From Oscillospiraceae bacterium (GTDB taxonomy: Bacteria; Bacillota; Clostridia; Oscillospirales; Oscillospiraceae): a stretch of 17,666 nucleotides of DNA. A program made the translations under genes and the position numbers. The DNA is taken from NCBI GenBank assembly GCA_902783825.1, contig CACZSJ010000041.1, forward strand, positions 1 through 17,666. The letters are read 5' to 3'. How positions within the stretch are numbered: the stretch's first letter is position 1; every line of letters begins with the position of its first letter. Shown here in pieces: positions 5,975 to 15,283 of this stretch. The notes below the pieces were generated by a model. The model searched no databases. It saw only the letters and a list, made by a program, of their open reading frames with translations, and was not told where the DNA came from.

Positions 5975-8900
5975 TTACTCCTCAATCGTTTTCTGTGCTT
6001 CCTCCAGATCCAGCTCGATCACCGTGGAAACGCCCTTTTCCTGCATGGTCACGCCGTAAAGCATGTCCGCCTCTTCCATGGTGCCGCGACGGTGGGTAAT
6101 CACCAGGAACTGGGTCTTGGCCGCCATGCGGCGCATGTAGGCAGCATAGCGACTCACGTTCGCTTCATCCAGGGCGGCCTCGATCTCGTCCATCACGCAA
6201 AACGGCGTGGGTCTGACCTTCAAAATGGCAAAGTACAGGGCAATAGCCACAAAAGCCATCTCGCCGCCGGACAGCAGACTGATGTTGGACAGCGCTTTTC
6301 CCGGAGGCTGCACCTTGATCTCGATGCCGCACTCCAGCACATTGTCCTCATCCTCCAACGACAAGGCGGCCTTGCCGCCGCCGAACAGCTCCAAAAAGGT
6401 CTCTCGGAAGCAACGGTCAATCTCTTGGAAACTGGACAGGAACAGCGCCCGCATCTCGCCGGTGATTTCCGCAATGATCTCCAACAGCTCCCGCTTGGCT
6501 TTCTCTACGTCGTCCCGCTGCTCGCTGAGGAATTCATAACGGGTATTGACGCGCTCATATTCCTCGATAGCGCCCAGATTGGGCGTCCCCAAGGCGCTGA
6601 TCTGTCGGCGCAGATCCTGAATCTCCTTGTTGGCCTTTGGCAGGCTCTCCACCGGCTGTCGCAAAGCGGTAGCGGCACTGTGGCTCAGTTCATAGTTCTC
6701 CCACAGCTTGTCCAGGATCTGCTTCTCTTCCAGATCGGCGGTCAGCTTTTTCTGTTCGATGCGAGCTGCCCGGCGCTCCAGATCCAGAATCTGCGCATTG
6801 CGCTCCTGGGCCTCTTTCTCAGCCCGGGTACGCTTTCCTTCCAGCTCCAGCTTCTTGTTGCTGATCTCCGCGATCTCCCCACGGATTCGCGCGCTCTTCT
6901 CCTGGATACCGAGCAGCTGCTCCTCTTTTTTCGCCGCATGGGCCAGGAAACGCTCGATCTGACGCTCTGCCGCTTCCAGCGCGGCCTGCTGTGCCTCGGT
7001 ACCGCCAGTCAGGCTTTCCAACAGCAAAGCAAACTGCTGCACCGTATTGGCGGTGGTGCGCAATTCCGCTTCCCAGGCGGCGCCGCGGCTGCGCAATTGC
7101 GCCTGATCCTCCTGGGCCAGTTCCAGCTGATAGCGAACTGCCGCCAGGGCGGATCGGGCCTGCTCCAAATCGGCCGCGCATTTTTTCTCTTTCTCCGCTG
7201 TACGCTGCCGCTGTTTTTTCAGTTTCTCCAGTTCGTTAGCCCGGGAGAGAATCCCGCTGCCTCGGGCACTGCTGCCGCCGGTCATGGAACCGCCGGCGTG
7301 AATCAGCTGCCCATCCAGGGTCACAATCCGCAGGCGGTTTCCATTGTCGCGGGACATCCTCACCGCATCCGCCAGCGTCTCCGCGACGACAGTTCTGCCC
7401 AGAAGATTGGCAAACACCTGCTCATACCTGGGATCGAAACGCACCAGCTCATAGGCGACGCCCACAAAGCCGGGATCCTGCGTCGGTGCGTCCTTCATCA
7501 CGCCGCCCCGAATGGTATCCAACGGCAAAAAGGTAGCGCGGCCCGCGTCCATGCGTTTGAGCATCTCAATGGCCAAACGCCCGTCGTTCTGTTTGTCAAT
7601 CACAATATGCTGGGCAGCGGCCCCCAGGGCAGTTTCGATTGCCAGGGCATAGGCCTCATCGCTGCGCAGCAGATTGGCGGCGGGTCCGTGGACGCCGCGG
7701 AGGTTTCCGCGCTCCGTTTCCCGCATCACCGTTTTGACTGCGCGGGAATAGCCCTCGTAGTCTTTTTCCATCTCCTGGAGCATATGAATGCGCCCGTCTG
7801 CGTTGCGGCCCTCCACTGCCAAAGAAGTGGCCTGCTCACTGAGCTGGGCAACCATGTCCTCCCGGTTTTTCAGCTTGATACGGCAGCCATCCAGGACGTT
7901 GTCGTTCTGCGTCGTCTCCTCCGCCAGAGACGCCAGCTCCTCCTGGATTTTTGCCATACGAGCCTCGCCGTCCCGAATGCTGGCGCGCAGCTCCTCGGCG
8001 CGGCTGTCCCGCTCCTCGATATCTTTTTCCAGACGTTGCAGGCTTTCCCGGCCGCTCTGCACATTGGCGCGCAGCACAGCAATCTCCGCCTCACAGGCGG
8101 AAGCCTCCGCCTCGGAAGCGCTCAAACGCTCCCGCGCCTGCTCGCTTTCCACGTCCTTCTGATGCATCCGTTCGCTGATGCTGCCGGAAGAAGCATACAG
8201 CGCTTCCAGCGCATTCTTAGCCTGTTCCAGCTCCTGCTGCGCCTGTTGATATTCCAGCTGTACGCTGCTGGCCTGGGCCCGCAGCTTATCCAGCGTCGCC
8301 ATCCAGACGGAAATCTCCCGCAGACGCAAATCATCTCGCAAAACCAGATAGCGTTTGGCAGTCTCTGCCTGCTTCTGCAGCGGCCCCACCTGCAGCTCCA
8401 GCTCCTCGATCTTGTCGCGGACACGCAGCAGATTCTCTTCCGTCTTCTGCAGCTTGCGCTCCGCCTCCTCCTTGCGGTACCGGAAACGGGAAATGCCGGC
8501 TGCTTCCTCAAAAACCTCCCGACGGTCTGTGCTGCGGCTGGAAATGATCTCGGCAATGCGCCCCTGTCCGATGATGGAATACCCATCTCGACCAAGGCCC
8601 GTATCCATCAGAAGGGAATGAATGTCCTTCAGGCGGACCGACTCCTTATTGATGAAATACTCGCTGTCGCCGCTGCGATAATAGCGCCGGCTGAGCATCA
8701 CTTCGCTGCCTTCATAGTCGAAAATATGCGCGGCGTTGTCCAGGATCAGCGATACCTGGGCAAAGCCCATGGCGTTGCGCTTTTCCGTCCCGCCGAAAAT
8801 CACGTCCTCCATTTTGGAGCCGCGCAGAGCTTTACTGCGCTGCTCGCCCATGACCCAAAGGATTGCGTCGGAAATGTTGGACTTGCCGGAACCGTTCGGT

Positions 8901-8992
8901 CCCACAATGGCCGTAATGTCTTTTTCAAACGTGAGTCGGGTCTTGTCCGGAAAGGACTTAAAGCCCTGAATCTCCAATGCTTTTAAGTACAA
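5975..8992 (-). CDS. smc: Chromosome segregation protein SMC, unusually short
   Basis: This is the ATPase core of the bacterial condensin (with ScpA and ScpB) that extrudes and organises chromosomal DNA. Visible parts: N-head with Walker A GPNGSGKSN (31-39) and the Q-loop GQGRI (142-146); N-arm coiled coil from about 171 to 430; hinge about 431-580, including HAGGSMTGGS; C-arm coil from about 581 to 800; C-head with LSGGE (907-911), Walker B FCVMDE (931-936), D-loop LDEANV and H967. The family is usually about 1,150-1,200 residues, so at 1,005 both arms look shortened. The signature motif reads LSGGEM where K or R is usual. The start is TTG (8990-8992), chosen because family members begin MYLKxLEIQGFKSF and a GAGGA Shine-Dalgarno lies 7 nt upstream. 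A dedicated promoter precedes it. Confidence 0.95.
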   Translation of the reverse strand: MYLKALEIQGFKSFPDKTRLTFEKDITAIVGPNGSGKSNISDAILWVMGEQRSKALRGSKMEDVIFGGTEKRNAMGFAQVSLILDNAAHIFDYEGSEVMLSRRYYRSGDSEYFINKESVRLKDIHSLLMDTGLGRDGYSIIGQGRIAEIISSRSTDRREVFEEAAGISRFRYRKEEAERKLQKTEENLLRVRDKIEELELQVGPLQKQAETAKRYLVLRDDLRLREISVWMATLDKLRAQASSVQLEYQQAQQELEQAKNALEALYASSGSISERMHQKDVESEQARERLSASEAEASACEAEIAVLRANVQSGRESLQRLEKDIEERDSRAEELRASIRDGEARMAKIQEELASLAEETTQNDNVLDGCRIKLKNREDMVAQLSEQATSLAVEGRNADGRIHMLQEMEKDYEGYSRAVKTVMRETERGNLRGVHGPAANLLRSDEAYALAIETALGAAAQHIVIDKQNDGRLAIEMLKRMDAGRATFLPLDTIRGGVMKDAPTQDPGFVGVAYELVRFDPRYEQVFANLLGRTVVAETLADAVRMSRDNGNRLRIVTLDGQLIHAGGSMTGGSSARGSGILSRANELEKLKKQRQRTAEKEKKCAADLEQARSALAAVRYQLELAQEDQAQLRSRGAAWEAELRTTANTVQQFALLLESLTGGTEAQQAALEAAERQIERFLAHAAKKEEQLLGIQEKSARIRGEIAEISNKKLELEGKRTRAEKEAQERNAQILDLERRAARIEQKKLTADLEEKQILDKLWENYELSHSAATALRQPVESLPKANKEIQDLRRQISALGTPNLGAIEEYERVNTRYEFLSEQRDDVEKAKRELLEIIAEITGEMRALFLSSFQEIDRCFRETFLELFGGGKAALSLEDEDNVLECGIEIKVQPPGKALSNISLLSGGEMAFVAIALYFAILKVRPTPFCVMDEIEAALDEANVSRYAAYMRRMAAKTQFLVITHRRGTMEEADMLYGVTMQEKGVSTVIELDLEEAQKTIEE

Positions 8993-9039
8993 GTGATTGT
9001 CCTCGATCCGCTTACAGTATTTTGAACATTAACTTTTGT

Positions 9040-9068
9040 ATTATAGCGTATGCGCTTTTAATTTTCAA
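9040..9068 (-). promoter_or_regulatory. Internal sigma-A promoter for smc
   Basis: The minus strand carries TTGAAA (9068-9063), a 17-bp spacer and TATAAT (9045-9040). The -35 box lies inside the last codons of the radical SAM gene and the spacer covers its stop codon. Predicted transcription start is near 9033, giving a leader of about 40 nt before the smc TTG codon. The 65-nt smc leader gap is the largest gap inside the long gene train, which fits a promoter here. Confidence 0.85.
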
Positions 9069-10074
9069 TGGAAAGCCACTGAATTTCTCCATTTTTTACA
9101 GGTCCGGCCACAACTTTCAGCGCATGCAGGCCAAACTCCCGGCACAGCCTTTCCACGTTTTCTCTATGCTGGCCCACCATCTGGGACACGCAGGCCGGCG
9201 CCACAGCCAGACACACGCTGCCGCTTGCCCGTTTTTCAGCCAGCAAGGCCCGGGCCTTCTCATACAGCATACGGCTTTTTACCAGCTCCCCCAAGGCAGG
9301 ATGATAGGCGCCCGCCACAGCCGCACCGCCGGAAAGCTCTTCCGTCGGATTCAAGCCCAGACGGATCACCGGAATCTCCGCCTCTTGGAACAACGGCAGC
9401 AGCTTTGCGCATAGGGTCACAGCCTGTTCAATCGTGTGCGCCTCATAACGCCCTTCCAGCCACATCGTGTGCAGCATCGTGTCTCGCACCACCACCGTCG
9501 GATATATCCGCACGCCGTCCGGCTCCAGCGCAATCAGGCGTCTGGCCGTCTCCAGGCTCCGCTCCGGCGTATCTCCCGGAAGCCCCGTCATCATCTGGAG
9601 AATCAGCCGACATCCGCTTTCTTTGACAAGACGTGCCGCCCTCTCCACGTCGGCAGCCGTATGGCCGCGGCCGGAAAGCCGCAGCACCTGGTCGTGCATG
9701 GACTGGGCGCCCAGCTCCACCGTCTCCACCCCGTAGTCGCGAAGCCGGATCAGCCCGGCGCTGTCGATAGCGTCCGGCCGGGTAGAAATCCGAACAGAAT
9801 CGATTTCCCCCGCTGCGATCGCTTCCCGAGCTGCCGTCAGCAGCTCGGTCTGCTCCGGAATCGGGATGGCCGTAAAGCTCCCCCCATAAAACGCCAGTTG
9901 CCGCTTTGCCCCGTTGCGGGGCAAGGCGGCCGCCTGTTCTATTGCGCTTTTCACGGTCTCAGCCGTGGCCGGTCTGTCCGCCCCGGCAATGCGATTCTGA
10001 TTGCAGAACACACATGCGTGGGGGCAACCCAAATGAGGTACAAAAACCGGCAGGATCTGTTCTCTGGCGCTCAT
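9058..10074 (-). CDS. Elp3-like radical SAM protein (function unassigned)
   Basis: The 338-residue protein has a radical SAM cluster motif C17-x3-C21-x2-C24 (GCPHACVFCNQ), the SAM-contacting GGSF at 64-67, and further conserved blocks RISTRPDAID, ETVELGAQSM and LQMMTGLPGD. These resemble the Elp3/oxidoreductase-like subgroup with a C-terminal extension. No acetyltransferase domain is evident, so it is not full Elp3. The likely chemistry is reductive SAM cleavage with a 5'-deoxyadenosyl radical. The substrate is unknown, and an RNA-modifying role is only suggested by the neighbourhood (rnc, trmFO, TrmH). The ATG at 10072-10074 overlaps the rnc stop as ATGA with only a weak Shine-Dalgarno, so translation is probably coupled to rnc. 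A strong hairpin lies within the gene at 9901-9929. Confidence 0.85.
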   Translation of the reverse strand: MSAREQILPVFVPHLGCPHACVFCNQNRIAGADRPATAETVKSAIEQAAALPRNGAKRQLAFYGGSFTAIPIPEQTELLTAAREAIAAGEIDSVRISTRPDAIDSAGLIRLRDYGVETVELGAQSMHDQVLRLSGRGHTAADVERAARLVKESGCRLILQMMTGLPGDTPERSLETARRLIALEPDGVRIYPTVVVRDTMLHTMWLEGRYEAHTIEQAVTLCAKLLPLFQEAEIPVIRLGLNPTEELSGGAAVAGAYHPALGELVKSRMLYEKARALLAEKRASGSVCLAVAPACVSQMVGQHRENVERLCREFGLHALKVVAGPVKNGEIQWLSIEN

Positions 10075-10751
10075 GCCTGCATTGACTCCAGGGCTTGTTT
10101 GGCGGCCATTTGCTCCGCCTCTTTTTTGGTGCGTCCCGTTCCCTGTCCGGCGCTCACCCCATTGATGCTCACCTGGAAGGTGAAACGCTTGTTGTGGTCC
10201 GGTCCGCTCTCGTCAATCATCTCATATTGAATATGCTGGTCGGCCTGGCGCTGCACAAGCTCCTGCAGCGCGGTCTTGTAATCGCCGCTTCGATGCTCGC
10301 CGCTGATGTCCACATCCCGGAGTATCCTCTCCAGCACAAAGCACCTGGCTCGGTCCAAACCGGCGTCCAGATACAGCGCGGCAATCAAGGCCTCCACCAT
10401 ATCCGCCAGAATGGACGGGCGCTCCCGCCCGCCGCTGCGCTCTTCTCCCCGCCCCAGCCGCATATGGCGGCCAAGCCCGAGAGACAGGGCGACCTGATAC
10501 AGACTGTTCTCGCACACCAACTCTGCCCGCAGACGGGTCATGCTCCCTTCCGGTAGCTCGCTTTCATGGGAATAAAGATAAGCCGCCGTCACAAAGCCCA
10601 GAATCGAATCGCCCAAAAACTCCAGCCGTTCATAGCTTTGGCAGTCGCCATGCTTCTCGTTGGCGTACGAGCTGTGGGTCAAAGCGGTCTCCAACAGACT
10701 CTTATCCACAAACTGATATCCGATTTTTTCTTCCAGCCGATGCATGCTCAT
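10071..10751 (-). CDS. rnc: Ribonuclease III
   Basis: This double-strand-specific endoribonuclease processes rRNA precursors and some mRNAs. The 226 residues match the family. The nuclease domain has the signature ERLEFLGDS at 41-49, with catalytic acids E44, D48, D117 and E120 in the expected places. The C-terminal double-stranded RNA binding domain runs from about 157 to 225 (DYKTALQEL, then GRTKKEAEQMAAKQAL). The ATG at 10749-10751 overlaps the plsX stop as ATGA. A second ATG two codons later is possible. The next gene again overlaps by ATGA, so plsX-rnc-radical SAM forms a coupled block. In many Bacillota acpP separates plsX from rnc, but it is missing here. Confidence 0.97.
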   Translation of the reverse strand: MSMHRLEEKIGYQFVDKSLLETALTHSSYANEKHGDCQSYERLEFLGDSILGFVTAAYLYSHESELPEGSMTRLRAELVCENSLYQVALSLGLGRHMRLGRGEERSGGRERPSILADMVEALIAALYLDAGLDRARCFVLERILRDVDISGEHRSGDYKTALQELVQRQADQHIQYEMIDESGPDHNKRFTFQVSINGVSAGQGTGRTKKEAEQMAAKQALESMQA

Positions 10752-11758
10752 TCCGTCTTCAGCTTCATGTAGTCGATGTTCTCGATGATGTCCGCGATGA
10801 TCCCAGACTCCACGAAGGCCGTCGCCTGCCGGATAGCGGCAAAAAAGCTGGCCGCGTTGGAGGAGCCGTGGGCCTTGATTACGGGCTTGCTGATGCCAAT
10901 CAGCGCCGTGCCGCCCACTTCATTGACGTCCATGGCCTTCTTCATGGCGGCCAGATCGCTTTTCAGCACAGCCGCCGCCAGTTTGTTCAACGTGTTTTTA
11001 TAAAACACGCCCTTGAGCTGGCTCATCAGATGCTTGATCACGCCTTCCACACTCTTGAGCAGCACGTTGCCGGTGAAGCCATCGGTAACCACCACGTCCA
11101 CTGCTCCGGAAAAGACGTCCGTACCTTCCACGTTTCCCACAAAGCAAATGCGTCCATCCTCATGAGCCTTCTGTAGCAGCGCAAAAGCCTGATGCTGCAG
11201 ATCGCCGCCCTTGGTATCCTCTGTGCCCACGTTCAGCAGGCCCACCCGGGGCTTCGCGCAGCCCATGATTTTTCTGGCATAGTAGCTGCCCATGTAGGCA
11301 AACTGCAGCAAATACTCCGCCGTGCACTCCACGTTGGCGCCGCAGTCAATGAGGATGACCCCGTGTTCACCTGCCGGCAAAACCGGCGCCATTGCCGCAC
11401 GACGGATGCCGCGAATGCGCTTTACCGTCAGTGTAGCGCCGGTAAGCAGCGCGCCGGTGCTGCCTGCGGACACCACCGCGTCTCCCTGGCCGTCTTTCAG
11501 CAAATTCAAAGCCACCGCCATGGAAGAGTCCTTTTTACGGCGGGTAGCCGTGCTGGGGTCGTCCGCCATTTCAATCACCTGGCTGGCGTCCACCACCTGG
11601 ATATCGGAGCAATTCTCCGCCCGCAGACAGTCTTCCACTTCCTGCCGGCGGCCTACTAAAGTTACGTCTACTCCAAGCTCCCGTCTGGCGCGCACCGCGC
11701 CCTTTACGATTTCCTGAGGCGCGTTGTCGCCGCCCATTGCGTCAACGATGATTCTCAC
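10748..11758 (-). CDS. plsX: Phosphate acyltransferase PlsX
   Basis: PlsX converts acyl-ACP to acyl-phosphate, the donor for PlsY in the first acylation of glycerol-3-phosphate, working peripherally at the membrane. The family is clear from the N-terminal VDAMGGDNAP, the central VVSAGSTGALL, LIDCGANVE, NVGTEDTKG and VVTDGFTGNVLLK, and a C-terminal IGxxKPVIKAHGSSN. Length is 336 residues from the GTG at 11756-11758. A TTG two codons upstream is open too, but the GGGAGGTG Shine-Dalgarno (11766-11773) is 9 nt from the GTG and only 3 nt from the TTG, and PlsX proteins start right at this point. The gene starts within the end of trmFO (17-bp overlap) in another frame and ends in an ATGA overlap with rnc. 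Confidence 0.95.
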   Translation of the reverse strand: MRIIVDAMGGDNAPQEIVKGAVRARRELGVDVTLVGRRQEVEDCLRAENCSDIQVVDASQVIEMADDPSTATRRKKDSSMAVALNLLKDGQGDAVVSAGSTGALLTGATLTVKRIRGIRRAAMAPVLPAGEHGVILIDCGANVECTAEYLLQFAYMGSYYARKIMGCAKPRVGLLNVGTEDTKGGDLQHQAFALLQKAHEDGRICFVGNVEGTDVFSGAVDVVVTDGFTGNVLLKSVEGVIKHLMSQLKGVFYKNTLNKLAAAVLKSDLAAMKKAMDVNEVGGTALIGISKPVIKAHGSSNAASFFAAIRQATAFVESGIIADIIENIDYMKLKTE

Positions 11759-13067
11759 AGTCAAACACCTCCCGGTTCAGCAGCGTATCGATAATCGCCA
11801 AGGATCGTCTGGAGATCTCTGCATTCTTGTTTCGCTTTCCCTTGACCTTGTATTCCAAAGGCTTGATGATGCCGAAGTTGATGTTCATGGGCTGGAAATC
11901 GCCCACGCTGCCGCCGGAAATGTACAGCCCCAGGGCGCCGATAGCGGTCTCTTGGGGAAAGTCCACCGGAGGCAGCCCCAAAACGCGGGCCGCCGTCTCA
12001 ATTCCCACCAGCATCCCGGAAGCGGCGGATTCTACATAGCCCTCTACACCGGTCATCTGCCCGGCAAAGCTGATTCGAGGCTGGCTGATCAGCCGATAGT
12101 ATCGATCCAAAAGGCCAGGGCTGTTCAGATAGGTGTTGCGGTGCATCACGCCGTAACGCACAAACTCCGCCTTGCGCAAGGCAGGAATCATGGAAAACAC
12201 CCGCTTCTGCTCACCCCAGGTCAAATGGGTTTGAAAGCCTACCATGTTGTAGATGGTACCGTCGGCATTATCCCGCCGCAGCTGCACCACCGCGTAATTC
12301 TCTTTTCCTGTGCGGGGATCCCGCAGTCCTACCGGCTTCAGCGGGCCATAACGCAGCGTGTCCACCCCGCGCCGGGCCATAACCTCAACCGGCATACAAC
12401 CTTCAAAAACGCCGCCGTCGTCAAAGCCGTGAACCTCAGCCTCTTTGGCGTTCACAAGCTCCTGCACAAAGGCCAGATACTCGTCCTTATCCATCGGGCA
12501 ATTCACATAATCAGCTGTCCCCTTATCGTAGCGGGACGCAAAAAACGCGCTGTCCATGTCCACGCTTTCCAGCGTAACGATCGGGGCAACCGCATCGTAG
12601 AAATGCAGATCGCTTTCCGGGCACAGAGCAGCAATCTGCCGGGCAATGGCATCGCTGCTGAGCGGTCCGGTGGCGATGACCACTTCCCCCTCCGGGATTT
12701 CCGTGGCCTCCTGCCGCAGGATCTCAATCTCCTTGCAGGACTCCAGCTTTTCCGTGATGCTCCGAGCAAAGCCCATCCGATCCACCGCCAGGGCGCCACC
12801 GGCGGCCACGCGGTTGGCGTCAGCGCTCTCCAAAATGAGGGAGCCCATTCTGCGCATTTCCGCCTTAAGCAGTCCCACGGCGTTGCTCAGCTCATCGCTG
12901 CGCAGGGAGTTGGAACAAACCAACTCCCCGAAATAAGGCGAGCTATGGGCCGGGCTCATCTTTCCCGGCTTCATTTCCACCAGACGCACGGGAATTCCCC
13001 GCTTGGCCAGCTGCCACGCGCACTCACTTCCGGCAAGCCCCGCGCCCAGTACCGTAATTCTCTCCAT
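11742..13067 (-). CDS. trmFO: Methylenetetrahydrofolate--tRNA-(uracil-54-C5)-methyltransferase TrmFO
   Basis: This folate- and FAD-dependent enzyme makes m5U54 (ribothymidine) in the tRNA T-loop, the Gram-positive alternative to SAM-dependent TrmA. The 441 residues match the family. The FAD-binding Rossmann motif VLGAGLAGSE is at 6-15. The cysteines used in catalysis by characterised TrmFO proteins correspond to C51 (ELVCSNSLRSDEL) and C224 (FEGCMPVEVMARRG). Other family blocks are YDAVAPIV, TGVEGYVESAASGMLVG and GDFQPMNINFGI near the C-terminus. It starts 2 nt after topA (ATG at 13065-13067), without a strong Shine-Dalgarno, so translation is likely coupled to topA. The order dprA-topA-trmFO is typical of Bacillota. 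Its 3' end contains the plsX Shine-Dalgarno and start. Confidence 0.97.
   Translation of the reverse strand: MERITVLGAGLAGSECAWQLAKRGIPVRLVEMKPGKMSPAHSSPYFGELVCSNSLRSDELSNAVGLLKAEMRRMGSLILESADANRVAAGGALAVDRMGFARSITEKLESCKEIEILRQEATEIPEGEVVIATGPLSSDAIARQIAALCPESDLHFYDAVAPIVTLESVDMDSAFFASRYDKGTADYVNCPMDKDEYLAFVQELVNAKEAEVHGFDDGGVFEGCMPVEVMARRGVDTLRYGPLKPVGLRDPRTGKENYAVVQLRRDNADGTIYNMVGFQTHLTWGEQKRVFSMIPALRKAEFVRYGVMHRNTYLNSPGLLDRYYRLISQPRISFAGQMTGVEGYVESAASGMLVGIETAARVLGLPPVDFPQETAIGALGLYISGGSVGDFQPMNINFGIIKPLEYKVKGKRNKNAEISRRSLAIIDTLLNREVFDCENHR
11766..11773 (-). promoter_or_regulatory. Ribosome binding site that decides the plsX start
   Basis: GGGAGGTG on the minus strand lies inside the trmFO coding end. 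Its core is 9 nt from the GTG at 11758 and 3 nt from the TTG at 11764, so the GTG is the plausible start. Confidence 0.75.
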
Positions 13068-13069
13068 AC

Positions 13070-15274
<2,205 letters not shown>

Positions 15275-15283
15275 TGCGTTTCC

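Noticed and set aside
4811..8986. A 1,391-codon plus-strand frame antisense to yhbY, ftsY and smc
   Set aside because: It is in register with smc and ftsY codons and arises from avoidance of TTA, CTA and TCA. The product is Gln/Leu/His-rich with no domain sense.
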